Below, piece by piece: positions 17,010 through 26,041 of a stretch of 64,000 nt of DNA. The stretch's first letter is position 1. Every line of letters begins with the position of its first letter. A program made the position numbers and the translations under genes. The stretch comes from Phaeobacter cretensis. GTDB lineage: Bacteria; Pseudomonadota; Alphaproteobacteria; Rhodobacterales; Rhodobacteraceae. The DNA is taken from assembly GCF_047372505.1 (NCBI RefSeq), contig NZ_JBKBEU010000001.1, positions 3,596,001 to 3,660,000 of the forward strand, read 5' to 3'. The notes below the pieces were generated by a model. That model was not told the DNA's origin and ran no database searches. It saw nothing but the letters and a program-made list of their open reading frames with translations.

Positions 17010-17146
17010 AGTGTTGTTTTGGCTCTCGCTGGTGGCCGCAACACCGCTGCGCGCCTGAATTTCACTCGACCGGCTCTGTTAACCGGAGTTTTCTTTTCTT
17101 GTTAGACGCAATTTCTTGACTGAATGTCCACCCGTGATAGCGTGAG

Positions 17147-17164
17147 TTTGACCAGTTGGTCAAA
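17147..17164. promoter_or_regulatory. RutR operator (perfect palindrome)
   Basis: TTTGACCAGTTGGTCAAA: arms TTTGACCA and TGGTCAAA are exact reverse complements around a GT centre and match the E. coli RutR consensus TTGACCANNTGGTCAA at every fixed position. It lies 138 bases before the rutR start and 85 before the amidohydrolase start, so it can control both directions. Confidence 0.88.
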
Positions 17165-17248
17165 TCATGACCAGCGTTTCAAAGCCACCGACAAGGCGCA
17201 AAGCCGAATGACTCTGCAAAAAGCGGGGCAACAGGGAAGGAAGCTGAG

Positions 17249-18499
17249 ATGACGTCGCTTGGACAGAATCTGAAGATCAATGGTGACAGGCTGTGGGACA
17301 GTCTGATGGAAATAGCAAAAATCGGACCGGGAGTCGCGGGCGGCAATAACCGCCAGACACTGACCGACGAAGATGCCTTGGGGCGTGCTCTGTTCCAAAC
17401 CTGGTGCGAAGACGCGGGCTGCGCCATGGGGCTGGATACCATGGGCAATATGTTTGCCAGACGTGAAGGATCCGATCCGGATGCGCTGCCAGTCTATATG
17501 GGATCACATTTGGATACGCAGCCGACCGGCGGCAAATACGACGGTGTCCTAGGTGTTCTTGGCGGGTTGGAAGTGGTCCGTACGCTGAATGATCTGGGGA
17601 TCAGGACCAAACATCCCATCGTGGTCACGAATTGGACGAATGAGGAAGGGACCCGGTTTGCACCGGCCATGCTGGCGTCCGGCGTCTTTGCTGGGAAACA
17701 TACGCAAGACTGGGCGTATGCGCGCGAGGATTCCGAGGGCAAGACATTCGGCGACGAGCTTAAACGTATTGGATGGGTCGGGGAAGAAGAGGTCGGCGCA
17801 CGCAAGATGCACGCGATGTTCGAACTACATATCGAGCAGGGACCAATTCTTGAAGCTGAGAATAAAGAAATCGGTGTGGTCACTCACGGGCAGGGCCTAT
17901 GGTGGTTGCAGTGCACGGTCACCGGAAAAGATGCGCACACCGGATCGACGCCGATGGACATGAGGGTCAATGCCGGGCTTGGCATGGCGCGAATGACCGA
18001 GGCTGCACATCAAATAGCCATGGCACATCAACCTCATGCAGTAGGGGCTGTTGGTCACTGCGATGTCTATCCGAATTCGCGCAACGTCATTCCGGGCAAG
18101 GTTGTATTTACCGTCGATTTTCGATCTCCGGATCTGGCAAAGCTCACCTCGATGCGGAAGCAATATGAGGTAAAGGCGAAGGAGATCGCCGATGAACTGG
18201 GGCTCGGCCTTGCGATAGAACCGGTTGGGCATTTTGATCCCGTCACCTTTGATGAAGGGTGCGTATCGGCCGTGCGCTCCGCTGCAGAGCGGTTGGGGTA
18301 TGGCCATATGGATATCGTCTCAGGTGCAGGGCATGATGCCTGCTGGATCAATGACTTGGCGCCAACAGCTATGATCATGTGCCCCTGCGTAGGCGGGCTG
18401 AGCCACAATGAGGCTGAAGATATATCCAAGGACTGGGCGGCCGCAGGCACGGATGTCATGCTGCATGCGGTGTTGGAAACAGCCGAGATCGTCGAATAG
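17249..18499 (+). CDS. Zn-dependent amidohydrolase, probable beta-ureidopropionase (M20/HyuC-type)
   Basis: 416 residues of the M20 carbamoylase family (AllC, HyuC, bacterial beta-ureidopropionase). Metal ligands: H87 and D98 in GSHLDTQPTGGKYDG and E132/E133 in NWTNEEGTRF, with a late His in SGAGHDACW. Next to dihydropyrimidinase and PreTA, the natural role is hydrolysis of N-carbamoyl-beta-alanine to beta-alanine, CO2 and ammonia, the third step of reductive pyrimidine breakdown. Allantoate or N-carbamoyl-amino-acid activity cannot be excluded by sequence. It is the first gene of the RutR-controlled run and has a GGAAGG ribosome site. Confidence 0.88.
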   Translation: MTSLGQNLKINGDRLWDSLMEIAKIGPGVAGGNNRQTLTDEDALGRALFQTWCEDAGCAMGLDTMGNMFARREGSDPDALPVYMGSHLDTQPTGGKYDGVLGVLGGLEVVRTLNDLGIRTKHPIVVTNWTNEEGTRFAPAMLASGVFAGKHTQDWAYAREDSEGKTFGDELKRIGWVGEEEVGARKMHAMFELHIEQGPILEAENKEIGVVTHGQGLWWLQCTVTGKDAHTGSTPMDMRVNAGLGMARMTEAAHQIAMAHQPHAVGAVGHCDVYPNSRNVIPGKVVFTVDFRSPDLAKLTSMRKQYEVKAKEIADELGLGLAIEPVGHFDPVTFDEGCVSAVRSAAERLGYGHMDIVSGAGHDACWINDLAPTAMIMCPCVGGLSHNEAEDISKDWAAAGTDVMLHAVLETAEIVE

Positions 18500-18624
18500 G
18501 GGGCGGCTCCGGCCGTACTTGCGCGGTTTTCCCGGTAACTATGAGCCAGAAGAAGCCTGCCGGGTGACTGTAAATCGATAAGAAACAAAGCGGTAATGAC
18601 CGCACTCTCACAGGGAGAAGAGAC

Positions 18625-20079
18625 ATGACGAAAGTCATCCGGAACGGCACGATTGTGACCGCTGATCTGACGTACAAAGCGGATGTGTTGATCGAGAACG
18701 GGGTGATCGCAGAGATTGGCCCCAACCTGAAAGGGTATGAGGAGCTGGACGCAACCGGCTGCTATGTCATGCCGGGTGGGATCGATCCGCATACTCACCT
18801 TGAGATGCCGTTCATGGGCACCTATTCCTCGGATGATTTTGAATCCGGTACCCGCGCCGCGTTGGCTGGTGGGACCACTATGGTGGTGGATTTTGCACTG
18901 CCCAATCCCGGTGAAAGCCTGCTCGACGCGCTAAAGCGTTGGGACAACAAATCAACCCGCGCCAATTGTGATTATTCGTTCCACATGGCGGTGACATGGT
19001 GGGGCGAACAGGTTTTCGATGATATGAAAACCGTGATCGAGACGCGTGGCATCAACACCTTCAAGCATTTCATGGCCTACAAAGGCGCCCTTATGGTCAA
19101 TGATGACGAGCTTTATTCATCGTTTCAACGGCTGTCTGAGCTTGGCGGAATCGCCATGGTGCATGCTGAAAACGGGGATGTGGTGGCGGAGCTTTCGGCA
19201 AAGCTACTTGCAGAAGGCAATACCGGCCCGGAAGCACACGCCTATTCGCGGCCTCCGCAGGTAGAAGGTGAGGCGACAAATCGCGCAATCATGATCGCCG
19301 ATATGGCGGGGGTGCCGCTCTATGTTGTGCATACCTCCTGTGAGGACAGCCACGAGGCCATTCGCCGGGCACGGATGCAGGGCAAACGGGTCTGGGGCGA
19401 GCCGCTGATCCAGCATCTGACTTTGGATGAAAGTGAGTATTTCAATGCCGATTGGGATCACGCTGCACGCAGAGTGATGTCGCCGCCGTTCCGCAATAAG
19501 CAACATCAGGACAGCCTCTGGGCCGGTCTGCAATCAGGATCCTTGTCAGTGGTGGCCACCGATCATTGTGCGTTTTCGACCGAGCAAAAACGCTACGGTC
19601 TGGGTGATTTCACCAAAATCCCCAATGGCACAGGCGGGCTTGAGGATCGGATGCCGATGCTCTGGACGCACGGTGTCGAAACCGGCCGCCTGACGCCGAA
19701 TGAGTTCGTAGCGGTGACCTCAACGAATATCGCTAAGATATTGAACTGTTATCCGAAAAAGGGCGCAGTTCTGGTTGGCGCTGATGCCGATCTTGTTGTC
19801 TGGGACCCTGAAAAGACCAAGACTATTTCCGCCGGGAGCCAACAGTCAGCCATTGACTACAACGTGTTCGAAGGCAAAGAGGTCAAAGGCCTGCCGCGCT
19901 TTACACTTACACGTGGCCATGTGGCGGTTCATGACGGTGAAATCCGATGCCAGGAGGGGCATGGCAAATTCGTTGAACGCGAAGCAAATGCCACGGTGAA
20001 CAAGGCGCTGTCGACCTGGAAGGATCTGACCGCGCCACGCCCCGTAGAACGGTCGGGTATTCCGGTGACAGGTGTGTAA
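18625..20079 (+). CDS. hydA: Dihydropyrimidinase (D-hydantoinase)
   Basis: 484 residues of the cyclic amidohydrolase family. Metal-binding H56 and H58 in DPHTHLEMP, the lysine that is carbamylated in the family (K153 in MAYKGALM), further ligands in MVHAENGDV and VVHTSC, and the catalytic Asp in VATDHCAFS are all present. It opens dihydrouracil or dihydrothymine to the N-carbamoyl-beta-amino acid, between PreTA and the amidohydrolase just upstream. GGGAGAAGAG precedes the start. The 125-base gap after the amidohydrolase shows no obvious terminator, so co-transcription is likely. Confidence 0.93.
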   Translation: MTKVIRNGTIVTADLTYKADVLIENGVIAEIGPNLKGYEELDATGCYVMPGGIDPHTHLEMPFMGTYSSDDFESGTRAALAGGTTMVVDFALPNPGESLLDALKRWDNKSTRANCDYSFHMAVTWWGEQVFDDMKTVIETRGINTFKHFMAYKGALMVNDDELYSSFQRLSELGGIAMVHAENGDVVAELSAKLLAEGNTGPEAHAYSRPPQVEGEATNRAIMIADMAGVPLYVVHTSCEDSHEAIRRARMQGKRVWGEPLIQHLTLDESEYFNADWDHAARRVMSPPFRNKQHQDSLWAGLQSGSLSVVATDHCAFSTEQKRYGLGDFTKIPNGTGGLEDRMPMLWTHGVETGRLTPNEFVAVTSTNIAKILNCYPKKGAVLVGADADLVVWDPEKTKTISAGSQQSAIDYNVFEGKEVKGLPRFTLTRGHVAVHDGEIRCQEGHGKFVEREANATVNKALSTWKDLTAPRPVERSGIPVTGV

Positions 20080-20139
20080 ATCAGGAATAGGCTGCCAGAA
20101 TGGGCGGCCTGTTTTTCTGTTTTGAAGCAAGGCAAAGAC

Positions 20140-20979
20140 ATGAATATGGAAACGACCACCCAGGCCCTCGACTCCCAGGCCGCCGCTTCCGATACCAATC
20201 TTCAAGCGCCGGTCATTGAAGCGCGCAATCTGGATCTGACGTTCCAGACCAATGATGGTCCGGTACATGCGTTGAAGGATGTAAGCCTGCAAATCAATCG
20301 CGGGGACTTTGTCTCCTTCATTGGTCCATCGGGTTGCGGCAAAACAACATTCCTGCGCTGCATCGCCGCGCTGGAACAGCCCACGGGCGGTAGCCTTAGC
20401 GTAAACGGGATGACCCCGGATGAGGCCCGGCGAAATCGGGCTTACGGGTATGTGTTTCAGGCGGCAGGGTTGTATCCATGGCGCAGCATCGCCAAGAATA
20501 TAAAGCTGCCGCTAGAGATCATGGGCTATTCCAAGCAGGAGCAGAACAAGCGGGTCGAACAGGTGTTGGACCTGGTGGAACTGGCAGGGTTTGGCGGTAA
20601 GTACCCTTGGCAGTTGTCTGGAGGCATGCAGCAACGGGCATCAATAGCGCGTGCGCTGGCTTTCGATGCTGATATCTTGTTGATGGATGAACCATTCGGC
20701 GCGCTGGATGAGATTGTTCGCGACCATCTGAATGAGCAATTGCTGAAGCTATGGGCTCGCACAAATAAGACGATTGGCTTTGTGACCCATTCCATTCCTG
20801 AGGCGGTTTATCTTTCGACCAAGATTGTGGTGATGTCGCCAAGGCCGGGGCGGATTCACGACGTTATCGACAGTCCTCTGCCTAAGGATCGGCCGCTGGA
20901 TATTCGTGACAGTGCGGAGTTTATTGAGATTGCGCATAGGGTACGCGATGGACTGAGAGCTGGGCATGCGGATGACTGA
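20140..20979 (+). CDS. ABC transporter ATP-binding protein (NitT/TauT type, pyrimidine cluster)
   Basis: 279 residues from ATG 20140; a TTG at 20122 is possible but less likely. Walker A GPSGCGKTT, Q-loop YVFQAAGLYPW, signature LSGGMQQRASIARAL and Walker B ILLMDEPFGALD are intact. It belongs to the NitT/TauT group that pairs with two BPD permeases and an NMT1/THI5-like binding protein, all of which follow at 21085-24041. Within this operon it most likely energises import of uracil, thymine or a dihydropyrimidine. Confidence 0.88.
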   Translation: MNMETTTQALDSQAAASDTNLQAPVIEARNLDLTFQTNDGPVHALKDVSLQINRGDFVSFIGPSGCGKTTFLRCIAALEQPTGGSLSVNGMTPDEARRNRAYGYVFQAAGLYPWRSIAKNIKLPLEIMGYSKQEQNKRVEQVLDLVELAGFGGKYPWQLSGGMQQRASIARALAFDADILLMDEPFGALDEIVRDHLNEQLLKLWARTNKTIGFVTHSIPEAVYLSTKIVVMSPRPGRIHDVIDSPLPKDRPLDIRDSAEFIEIAHRVRDGLRAGHADD

Positions 20980-21084
20980 TCCGCTTTCCTGCATCCGCCG
21001 CATGTCGATAGATCCCTATTTGTCTGGTGATCGCCTGCGCCGAGAGTCCGCGTTGAGACACTTGGTTTCAGAAGGAGCGCAATC

Positions 21085-22002
21085 ATGAAAACGGCGCTCG
21101 CTGTATTCAGCGTCCTCGCAGCGATTGCTGTGATCTGGTACGCTGCTTGTGTTCCGATGAACATCAAGGGTGTTCTTGATGCCGCCGAACGCGCAGGCGT
21201 TGAAGTGACCCCGACCACTGCGAGAGAACGCCGCGACCTGGGCGCGGTTGGGTTGGTTGCAGGCAATTCCTTTGCCATCAAAGATGTCTGGTCGCAGGAC
21301 AGGCCACGCCTGCCAGCTCCGCATCAGGTCGCAGTTGAATTGTGGGAAACCACTGTGGAAAAAAAAGTCACCTCCAAACGCAGCCTGATCTATCACGGTC
21401 AGGTGACCCTTTCGGCGACGTTCCTTGGATTTGTGATTGGTACCGGGTTGGGGATCCTCCTGGCCGTCGGGATTGTGCATAGCCGCGTGATGGATATGTC
21501 GGTGATGCCATGGGCCATCGTGAGCCAGACCATCCCGATTATAGCACTGGCGCCAATGATCATCGTTGTTCTCTATTCCATAGGGGTGCAGGGTATTCTG
21601 CCGAAAGCGGTGATCTCGGCCTATCTCAGCTTCTTTCCTGTTGTCGTTGGCATGGTGAAGGGGTTGCGTAGCCCGGACCAAATGCAGCTCGATCTTCTGA
21701 AAACATACAGTGCAAGCGTCGGGCAGGGGTTCTGGAAACTGCGTCTGCCAGCGTCGATGCCGTATCTTTTTGCCTCGCTCAAGATCGGCATTGCCGCGTC
21801 GCTTGTCGGTGCCATCGTGGGGGAATTGCCTACTGGCGCGGTTGCAGGTCTAGGTGCGCGTTTGCTGGCGGGAAGTTATTACGGGCAAACAGTACAGATT
21901 TGGTCTGCGCTCTTTGCGGCCGCTATCTTGGCCGCCACGCTGGTTGCCATCTTGGGGTTGATTGAGCGGGTTGTTCTGAGCCGGATGGGTGTGCAGGCAT
22001 GA
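21085..22002 (+). CDS. ABC transporter permease of the pyrimidine cluster (1)
   Basis: 305 residues with about six hydrophobic segments. The N-terminal part before the transport domain is unusually long (about 95 residues with one signal-anchor-like helix, then a soluble stretch). The EAA-type loop is near TYSASVGQGFWKLRLPASMP. AAGGAGCG precedes the ATG. Its partner permease follows after 88 bases. Confidence 0.86.
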   Translation: MKTALAVFSVLAAIAVIWYAACVPMNIKGVLDAAERAGVEVTPTTARERRDLGAVGLVAGNSFAIKDVWSQDRPRLPAPHQVAVELWETTVEKKVTSKRSLIYHGQVTLSATFLGFVIGTGLGILLAVGIVHSRVMDMSVMPWAIVSQTIPIIALAPMIIVVLYSIGVQGILPKAVISAYLSFFPVVVGMVKGLRSPDQMQLDLLKTYSASVGQGFWKLRLPASMPYLFASLKIGIAASLVGAIVGELPTGAVAGLGARLLAGSYYGQTVQIWSALFAAAILAATLVAILGLIERVVLSRMGVQA

Positions 22003-22090
22003 GTGCAGCATTTGGTACTTATTCGCAATTTGAGCTTCTTGCACGGTTCAGCATAGATGTGTCTCAAAAGACAAGGACAGGAGCAGTCAC

Positions 22091-22936
22091 ATGGGTTTAG
22101 TGATCCTTGCGGTCTTTACCTGGTGCGTTGGCTGGTGGCTAAACAGTCGGCTTGCCAATGGTTCTGGGGCTGAGACCCGTGCAGTAAAACTGATGGTGCC
22201 AGCAATCTTTGGTCTGACACTGCTGATCGTCTGGGAACTGATGGTTCGCGGGCTTGAGGTCTCATTGGTGATACTACCCGCACCGACCCTGATTGCGGAG
22301 CGATTTGCCACCAGCCTGCCGATCCTTTGGCAGGATTTCCAGCAGACTATCCTAAAGGGGGCTCTCTCTGGTTACATTATTGGATGTGTTGCAGCGCTGC
22401 TGATGGCGATTGCCGTTGATCGCAGCGACTTCCTGCGTCGCGGGTTATTGCCCGTCGGCAATTTTGTGGCGGCGTTGCCGATTGTTGGGACAGCGCCCAT
22501 CCTGGTGATGTGGTTTGGCTTTGACTGGCAGTCAAAGGCGGCGGTCGTGGTTGTGATGGTGTTTTTTCCGGTACTGGTAAACACTGTGGCCGGGCTTCGC
22601 GAGACCTCGGCAATGCAGCGCGATTTGATGCAGACCTATGCCGCGAGTTATTGGCAGAGCTTTTTCAAGCTACGGCTACCTGCGGCGCTGCCGTTCATTT
22701 TCAATGGGCTTAAAATCTCGACCACGTTAGCGCTGGTTGGCGCGATCGTGGCCGAATTCTTCGGCTCACCCACAGTTGGTATGGGCTTTCGTATCTCAAC
22801 GTCGGTCGGGCAGCTGGCACTGGATATGGTTTGGGCTGAAATTTTGGTCGCCGCGCTTGCCGGATCGGCCTTCTACGGCATGATGGCACTGGTCGAGAAA
22901 ACGCTGACCTTCTGGCACCCGTCGCAACGCAGTTAG
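22091..22936 (+). CDS. ABC transporter permease of the pyrimidine cluster (2)
   Basis: 281 residues with six to seven hydrophobic segments and the EAA loop TYAASYWQSFFKLRLPAALP, closely matching that of the partner at 21085. This suggests that the two arose by duplication and form a heterodimer. AGGAGCAG lies before the ATG. The binding protein follows 118 bases later. Confidence 0.87.
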   Translation: MGLVILAVFTWCVGWWLNSRLANGSGAETRAVKLMVPAIFGLTLLIVWELMVRGLEVSLVILPAPTLIAERFATSLPILWQDFQQTILKGALSGYIIGCVAALLMAIAVDRSDFLRRGLLPVGNFVAALPIVGTAPILVMWFGFDWQSKAAVVVVMVFFPVLVNTVAGLRETSAMQRDLMQTYAASYWQSFFKLRLPAALPFIFNGLKISTTLALVGAIVAEFFGSPTVGMGFRISTSVGQLALDMVWAEILVAALAGSAFYGMMALVEKTLTFWHPSQRS

Positions 22937-23054
22937 GCAGGTACGAACGGTGCCAGAAGAAACTTTGAGAAAATCGGAAAAAACCTTGAATAACATAAGG
23001 GAAGTCCCGCAGAATTTCGAAATAACAACAGATATAACAACAGGGAGAAGACAG

Positions 23055-24041
23055 ATGAAGACACTGCTGACCGCCGCCGCGATGGCGTTGGGCGCTGCGT
23101 CCGTGGCACAGGCCGCTGACGAAGTTAAACTGCAACTAAAATGGGTGACGCAGGCACAGTTCGCTGGCTACTACGTGGCGCTAGATCAGGGCTTCTATGA
23201 AGCTGAGAACCTGGATGTGACCATTCTGCCCGGTGGACCGGATATTGCGCCAACTCAAGTAATCGCCGGCGGCGGTGCGGATGTCACTGTTGAATGGATG
23301 CCTGCGGCCCTTGCTGCGCGCGAAAAGGGGCTGCCGCTGGTCAATATTGCGCAGCCCTACAAAAGCTCGGGCATGATGCTGACCTGTTGGAAAGACACAG
23401 GAATTGCAGCACCGCAAGACCTGGCCAATCGTACGCTTGGTGTGTGGTTCTTTGGCAATGAATTCCCGTTCATGAGCTGGATGAGCCAGCTGGGGATTTC
23501 TACTGAGGGCAAAGGTGAAAACGGTGTCGAGGTTCTGAAACAGGGCTTCAATGTCGATCCACTGTTGCAGCGTCAGGCTGACTGTATCTCCACCATGACC
23601 TATAACGAATATTGGCAGGTGATTGATGCGGGTGTTGCGCCTGATGAGCTGATTACCTTCAAATATGAAGATCAGGGCGTCGCGACGCTGGAAGATGGTC
23701 TCTATGTTCTCGAAGAGAACCTCTCCGACCCGGCCTTTGTCAACAAGATGGAGCGGTTTGTACGGGCCTCGATGAAAGGCTGGAAGTGGGCCGAGGAAAA
23801 TCCAGATGACGCGGCGGAGATTATCCTGGACAATGATGCCTCTGGTGCCCAGACCGAAGAGCATCAAAAACGGATGATGGCAGAAGTGGCCAAACTGACG
23901 GCAGGCAGCAATGGTTCACTGAGCGAAGCCGACTACCTGCGCACCGTGAAAACGCTGCTGGAGGGCGGTTCCAGCCCTGTTATTACAGCAGAACCGACTG
24001 GTGCCTGGACGCATGCCATTACGGATGCTGCGCTGAACTGA
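23055..24041 (+). CDS. ABC transporter substrate-binding protein (NMT1/THI5-like, pyrimidine cluster)
   Basis: 328 residues from ATG 23055 with GGGAGAAG upstream; the frame opens at 22950 but those extra residues are not signal-like. A Sec signal peptide ends at about residue 20 (SVAQA-ADE). The fold signature LKWVTQAQFAGYYVALDQGF is typical of the THI5/NMT1-like binding proteins that carry pyrimidine-type ligands. Last gene of the importer, ended by a strong terminator at 24065-24096. Uracil or a related pyrimidine is the expected ligand from context. Confidence 0.88.
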   Translation: MKTLLTAAAMALGAASVAQAADEVKLQLKWVTQAQFAGYYVALDQGFYEAENLDVTILPGGPDIAPTQVIAGGGADVTVEWMPAALAAREKGLPLVNIAQPYKSSGMMLTCWKDTGIAAPQDLANRTLGVWFFGNEFPFMSWMSQLGISTEGKGENGVEVLKQGFNVDPLLQRQADCISTMTYNEYWQVIDAGVAPDELITFKYEDQGVATLEDGLYVLEENLSDPAFVNKMERFVRASMKGWKWAEENPDDAAEIILDNDASGAQTEEHQKRMMAEVAKLTAGSNGSLSEADYLRTVKTLLEGGSSPVITAEPTGAWTHAITDAALN

Positions 24042-24064
24042 TCCACAATAGTAGAATGCAGCTG

Positions 24065-24096
24065 ACCCTGTCCACGATTGTGGGCAGGGTTTTCTT
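24065..24096 (+). terminator. Terminator of the pyrimidine operon
   Basis: ACCCTGTCCAC (24065-24075), loop GATT, GTGGGCAGGGT (24080-24090) with one G.T pair, then TTTTCTT. The 176-base gap to the next gene otherwise shows nothing clear. Confidence 0.85.
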
Positions 24097-24218
24097 ATGG
24101 GCAGGGGCTTTGAAGAGTGGATCTGGAGAGTGACGTTCTGAAGGCATGGTAATGAGTGGATGCTTCGGCTATCCGCATCCTGTTAGAAACAGCACCTGTC
24201 TATTAGAAAGACTTTGGG

Positions 24219-24437
24219 ATGCGAGATAGTTTGAGAGCTAAGATTATAAGTGTTTGTGATGAGAAGATTGCCAAAAAGGGGGACGGGGTTGGTCTCTCTT
24301 TCTATGCTTTTTTTGCCAATCGGAATGATGATCCTGAGGCCTTAATGGAGGCGGCGGAATGGTGGATAAAAACGCATGAATTGGATCATTTCGAAAAAGC
24401 AGTAAAGATCCGTGACATGGTAACCGCTGGCCTTTGA
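24219..24437 (+). CDS. Short conserved protein of unknown function (DUF6500-like)
   Basis: 72 residues, MRDSLRAKIISVCDEKIAKK followed by GVGLSFYAFFANRNDDPEALMEAAEWW. The ordered mixture of helices and the conserved-looking FYAFFANRNDDP segment resemble a small family recalled as DUF6500, found in marine alphaproteobacteria; that name is from memory. No signal peptide or membrane segment. Single gene. Ribosome site unclear (TTTGGGATGCG). Confidence 0.6.
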   Translation: MRDSLRAKIISVCDEKIAKKGDGVGLSFYAFFANRNDDPEALMEAAEWWIKTHELDHFEKAVKIRDMVTAGL

Positions 24438-24757
24438 GCCTAGCTGTGGTCTGCCAGTATTGGTGGGTCACTACAGATTTTGTATCGGTCAGTGCTTTCG
24501 TCGCGCAATCTGGTTTGGTTCGCCAAACCTCTCCGCATGGAACAAGAATTCAGGCCTTAGCCCAATGTATTTTTACGATTGCCAGCATTCATAGGTGTGT
24601 TTTCATCGTTTCCGAAATTTGTTTGAGGGATAAATAACAGTTAAAAGTTGATTCTAATTTGAAATTACACGTTACAGGATTAAAACCCATGGTAGTCTAA
24701 GGGTAGCAAACGATGGGGGTAGATTGTGGTTTGGTTCTCAATCCGAAGGGAGAGGCC
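24438..24757 (+). promoter_or_regulatory. AT-rich intergenic region before the ferredoxin gene
   Basis: 320 bases without a convincing gene. The last 120 bases are AT-rich and probably hold the promoter. A weak TTGAT-N5-TTTGA motif near 24648 was seen but is too poor to call an FNR site. GAAGGGAGAGG precedes the ferredoxin start. Confidence 0.35.
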
Positions 24758-26002
24758 ATGACTATATGGGACGACGTGCAATTGAGTTTAATTGCTCAGC
24801 CAACCGCATATGAACTGGCTGATTGTAAAACGACAGTTCGAGTATCGCACCCCGGTTCATCCTATCGTCGCTATAATCCAGAGCGTCAGCTACAATGGCC
24901 CTTGGCCGAACTTTGCCAGGCTGCGGCACAACGCCAACAGCAGCATCACACGTCGGATAGTAACATTCCGCGGATTGACCAGGTTCTGGTGATGTATGAT
25001 GCCCTCTGCTCGGGGCTTTTGACCGGGCTGCAGGGACGCGTTGAGCTGACTGGTATGGATGTTACGGCCGCGGCAACCTATGGTTTCGGGCGCGCAGGCC
25101 ATGCTGATCTTCTACATGCTGTTGCTGACGGCTTTGATTGGGTACTGCTGGCGGCCGCAGCTGACGACAACGCCCGACTAACTCAGCTACGCGAGATGGA
25201 GCTAGCGGCTTGTCTCGGGCTTGAGGGGCGCGTTGTTTTGTTCAATTCCGTAGCGCATCTTGAACAGCTGTTGACCGAAGGTATCTCACAATTGCCGGTG
25301 ATAGCACATCGCAGCGTCAGCAGCGATGTGAGTGCGCAGCCAACCAGTCGCCGTGAGGCGCTTCAACTGTTTGCCAGCGTAACCTTGCCCGAGGTTACTG
25401 ATGCTATCGCATTGCCGCATGATGCGCCCTATGGGGGGATCGAACTGACTGACGACTGCACTCTGTGTCAGTCTTGTACATGGGTGTGCCCGACCAATGC
25501 GTTGATTGTCGACGAAGATGGCGGAGGGCTGGCTTTCGTCGAAGCCGATTGCATGCAATGCGGGCTGTGCGTGTCGATGTGTCGTCAGAACGCGCTACGG
25601 TTGGTGCCGCGTCTGGAGATGACAGAGGGCCGGGTGTTGGTCTCGCTCGCTGATCAGGATCTTTTCAAGTCAGAAGATACGTCTGAAAATGTCGAGGCCA
25701 AGCCGAAGGATGTAGTCAATCCGGTTGACGAAACTTGTCGAGCGACGAACGGGCCAAACGGCCCTGCGGCGGATGATGATACAGGTAAGAAGGTAACTGC
25801 TACCCAAATTGACAACAATGGTCCAGATGATTGGCCGAACGCCGGGCCCGGTTGTAGCTCAGATGGGACTTTCGATCCGATCAATGGCGCTGCGCCTGTT
25901 GCACAGGCAGATGGCCCGGCGGCAGGCCGTGGCGACACACTGCTGGATTTAGCCAGTATACTGGCTTTGCTTGGCATGAAGCGGGAAGATAAACTTTCCT
26001 AG
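24758..26002 (+). CDS. 4Fe-4S ferredoxin-domain protein (fdh-cluster type), orphan
   Basis: 414 residues; ATG 24758 chosen for its ribosome site over ATG 24713. The N-terminal 220 residues hold no recognised motif but include an alpha/beta segment (DQVLVMYDALCSGLL, DWVLLAAAADDNARL). Two ferredoxin motifs follow, CTLCQSCTWVCPTNAL (about 234-250) and CMQCGLCVSMCRQNAL (about 265-281). The last 120 residues are acidic and of low complexity. Proteins of this form accompany formate dehydrogenase maturation genes in Rhodobacteraceae, but no such genes are nearby, so the electron partner is unknown. Confidence 0.75.
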   Translation: MTIWDDVQLSLIAQPTAYELADCKTTVRVSHPGSSYRRYNPERQLQWPLAELCQAAAQRQQQHHTSDSNIPRIDQVLVMYDALCSGLLTGLQGRVELTGMDVTAAATYGFGRAGHADLLHAVADGFDWVLLAAAADDNARLTQLREMELAACLGLEGRVVLFNSVAHLEQLLTEGISQLPVIAHRSVSSDVSAQPTSRREALQLFASVTLPEVTDAIALPHDAPYGGIELTDDCTLCQSCTWVCPTNALIVDEDGGGLAFVEADCMQCGLCVSMCRQNALRLVPRLEMTEGRVLVSLADQDLFKSEDTSENVEAKPKDVVNPVDETCRATNGPNGPAADDDTGKKVTATQIDNNGPDDWPNAGPGCSSDGTFDPINGAAPVAQADGPAAGRGDTLLDLASILALLGMKREDKLS

Positions 26003-26041
26003 CTGTTCAAACCGGAGCGAGTGTATCGAAGGAAGAAGCGA

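Noticed and set aside
24640..24665. FNR-like TTGAT...TTTGA box upstream of the ferredoxin gene
   Set aside because: Only one half-site fits; spacing is wrong for TTGAT-N4-ATCAA.
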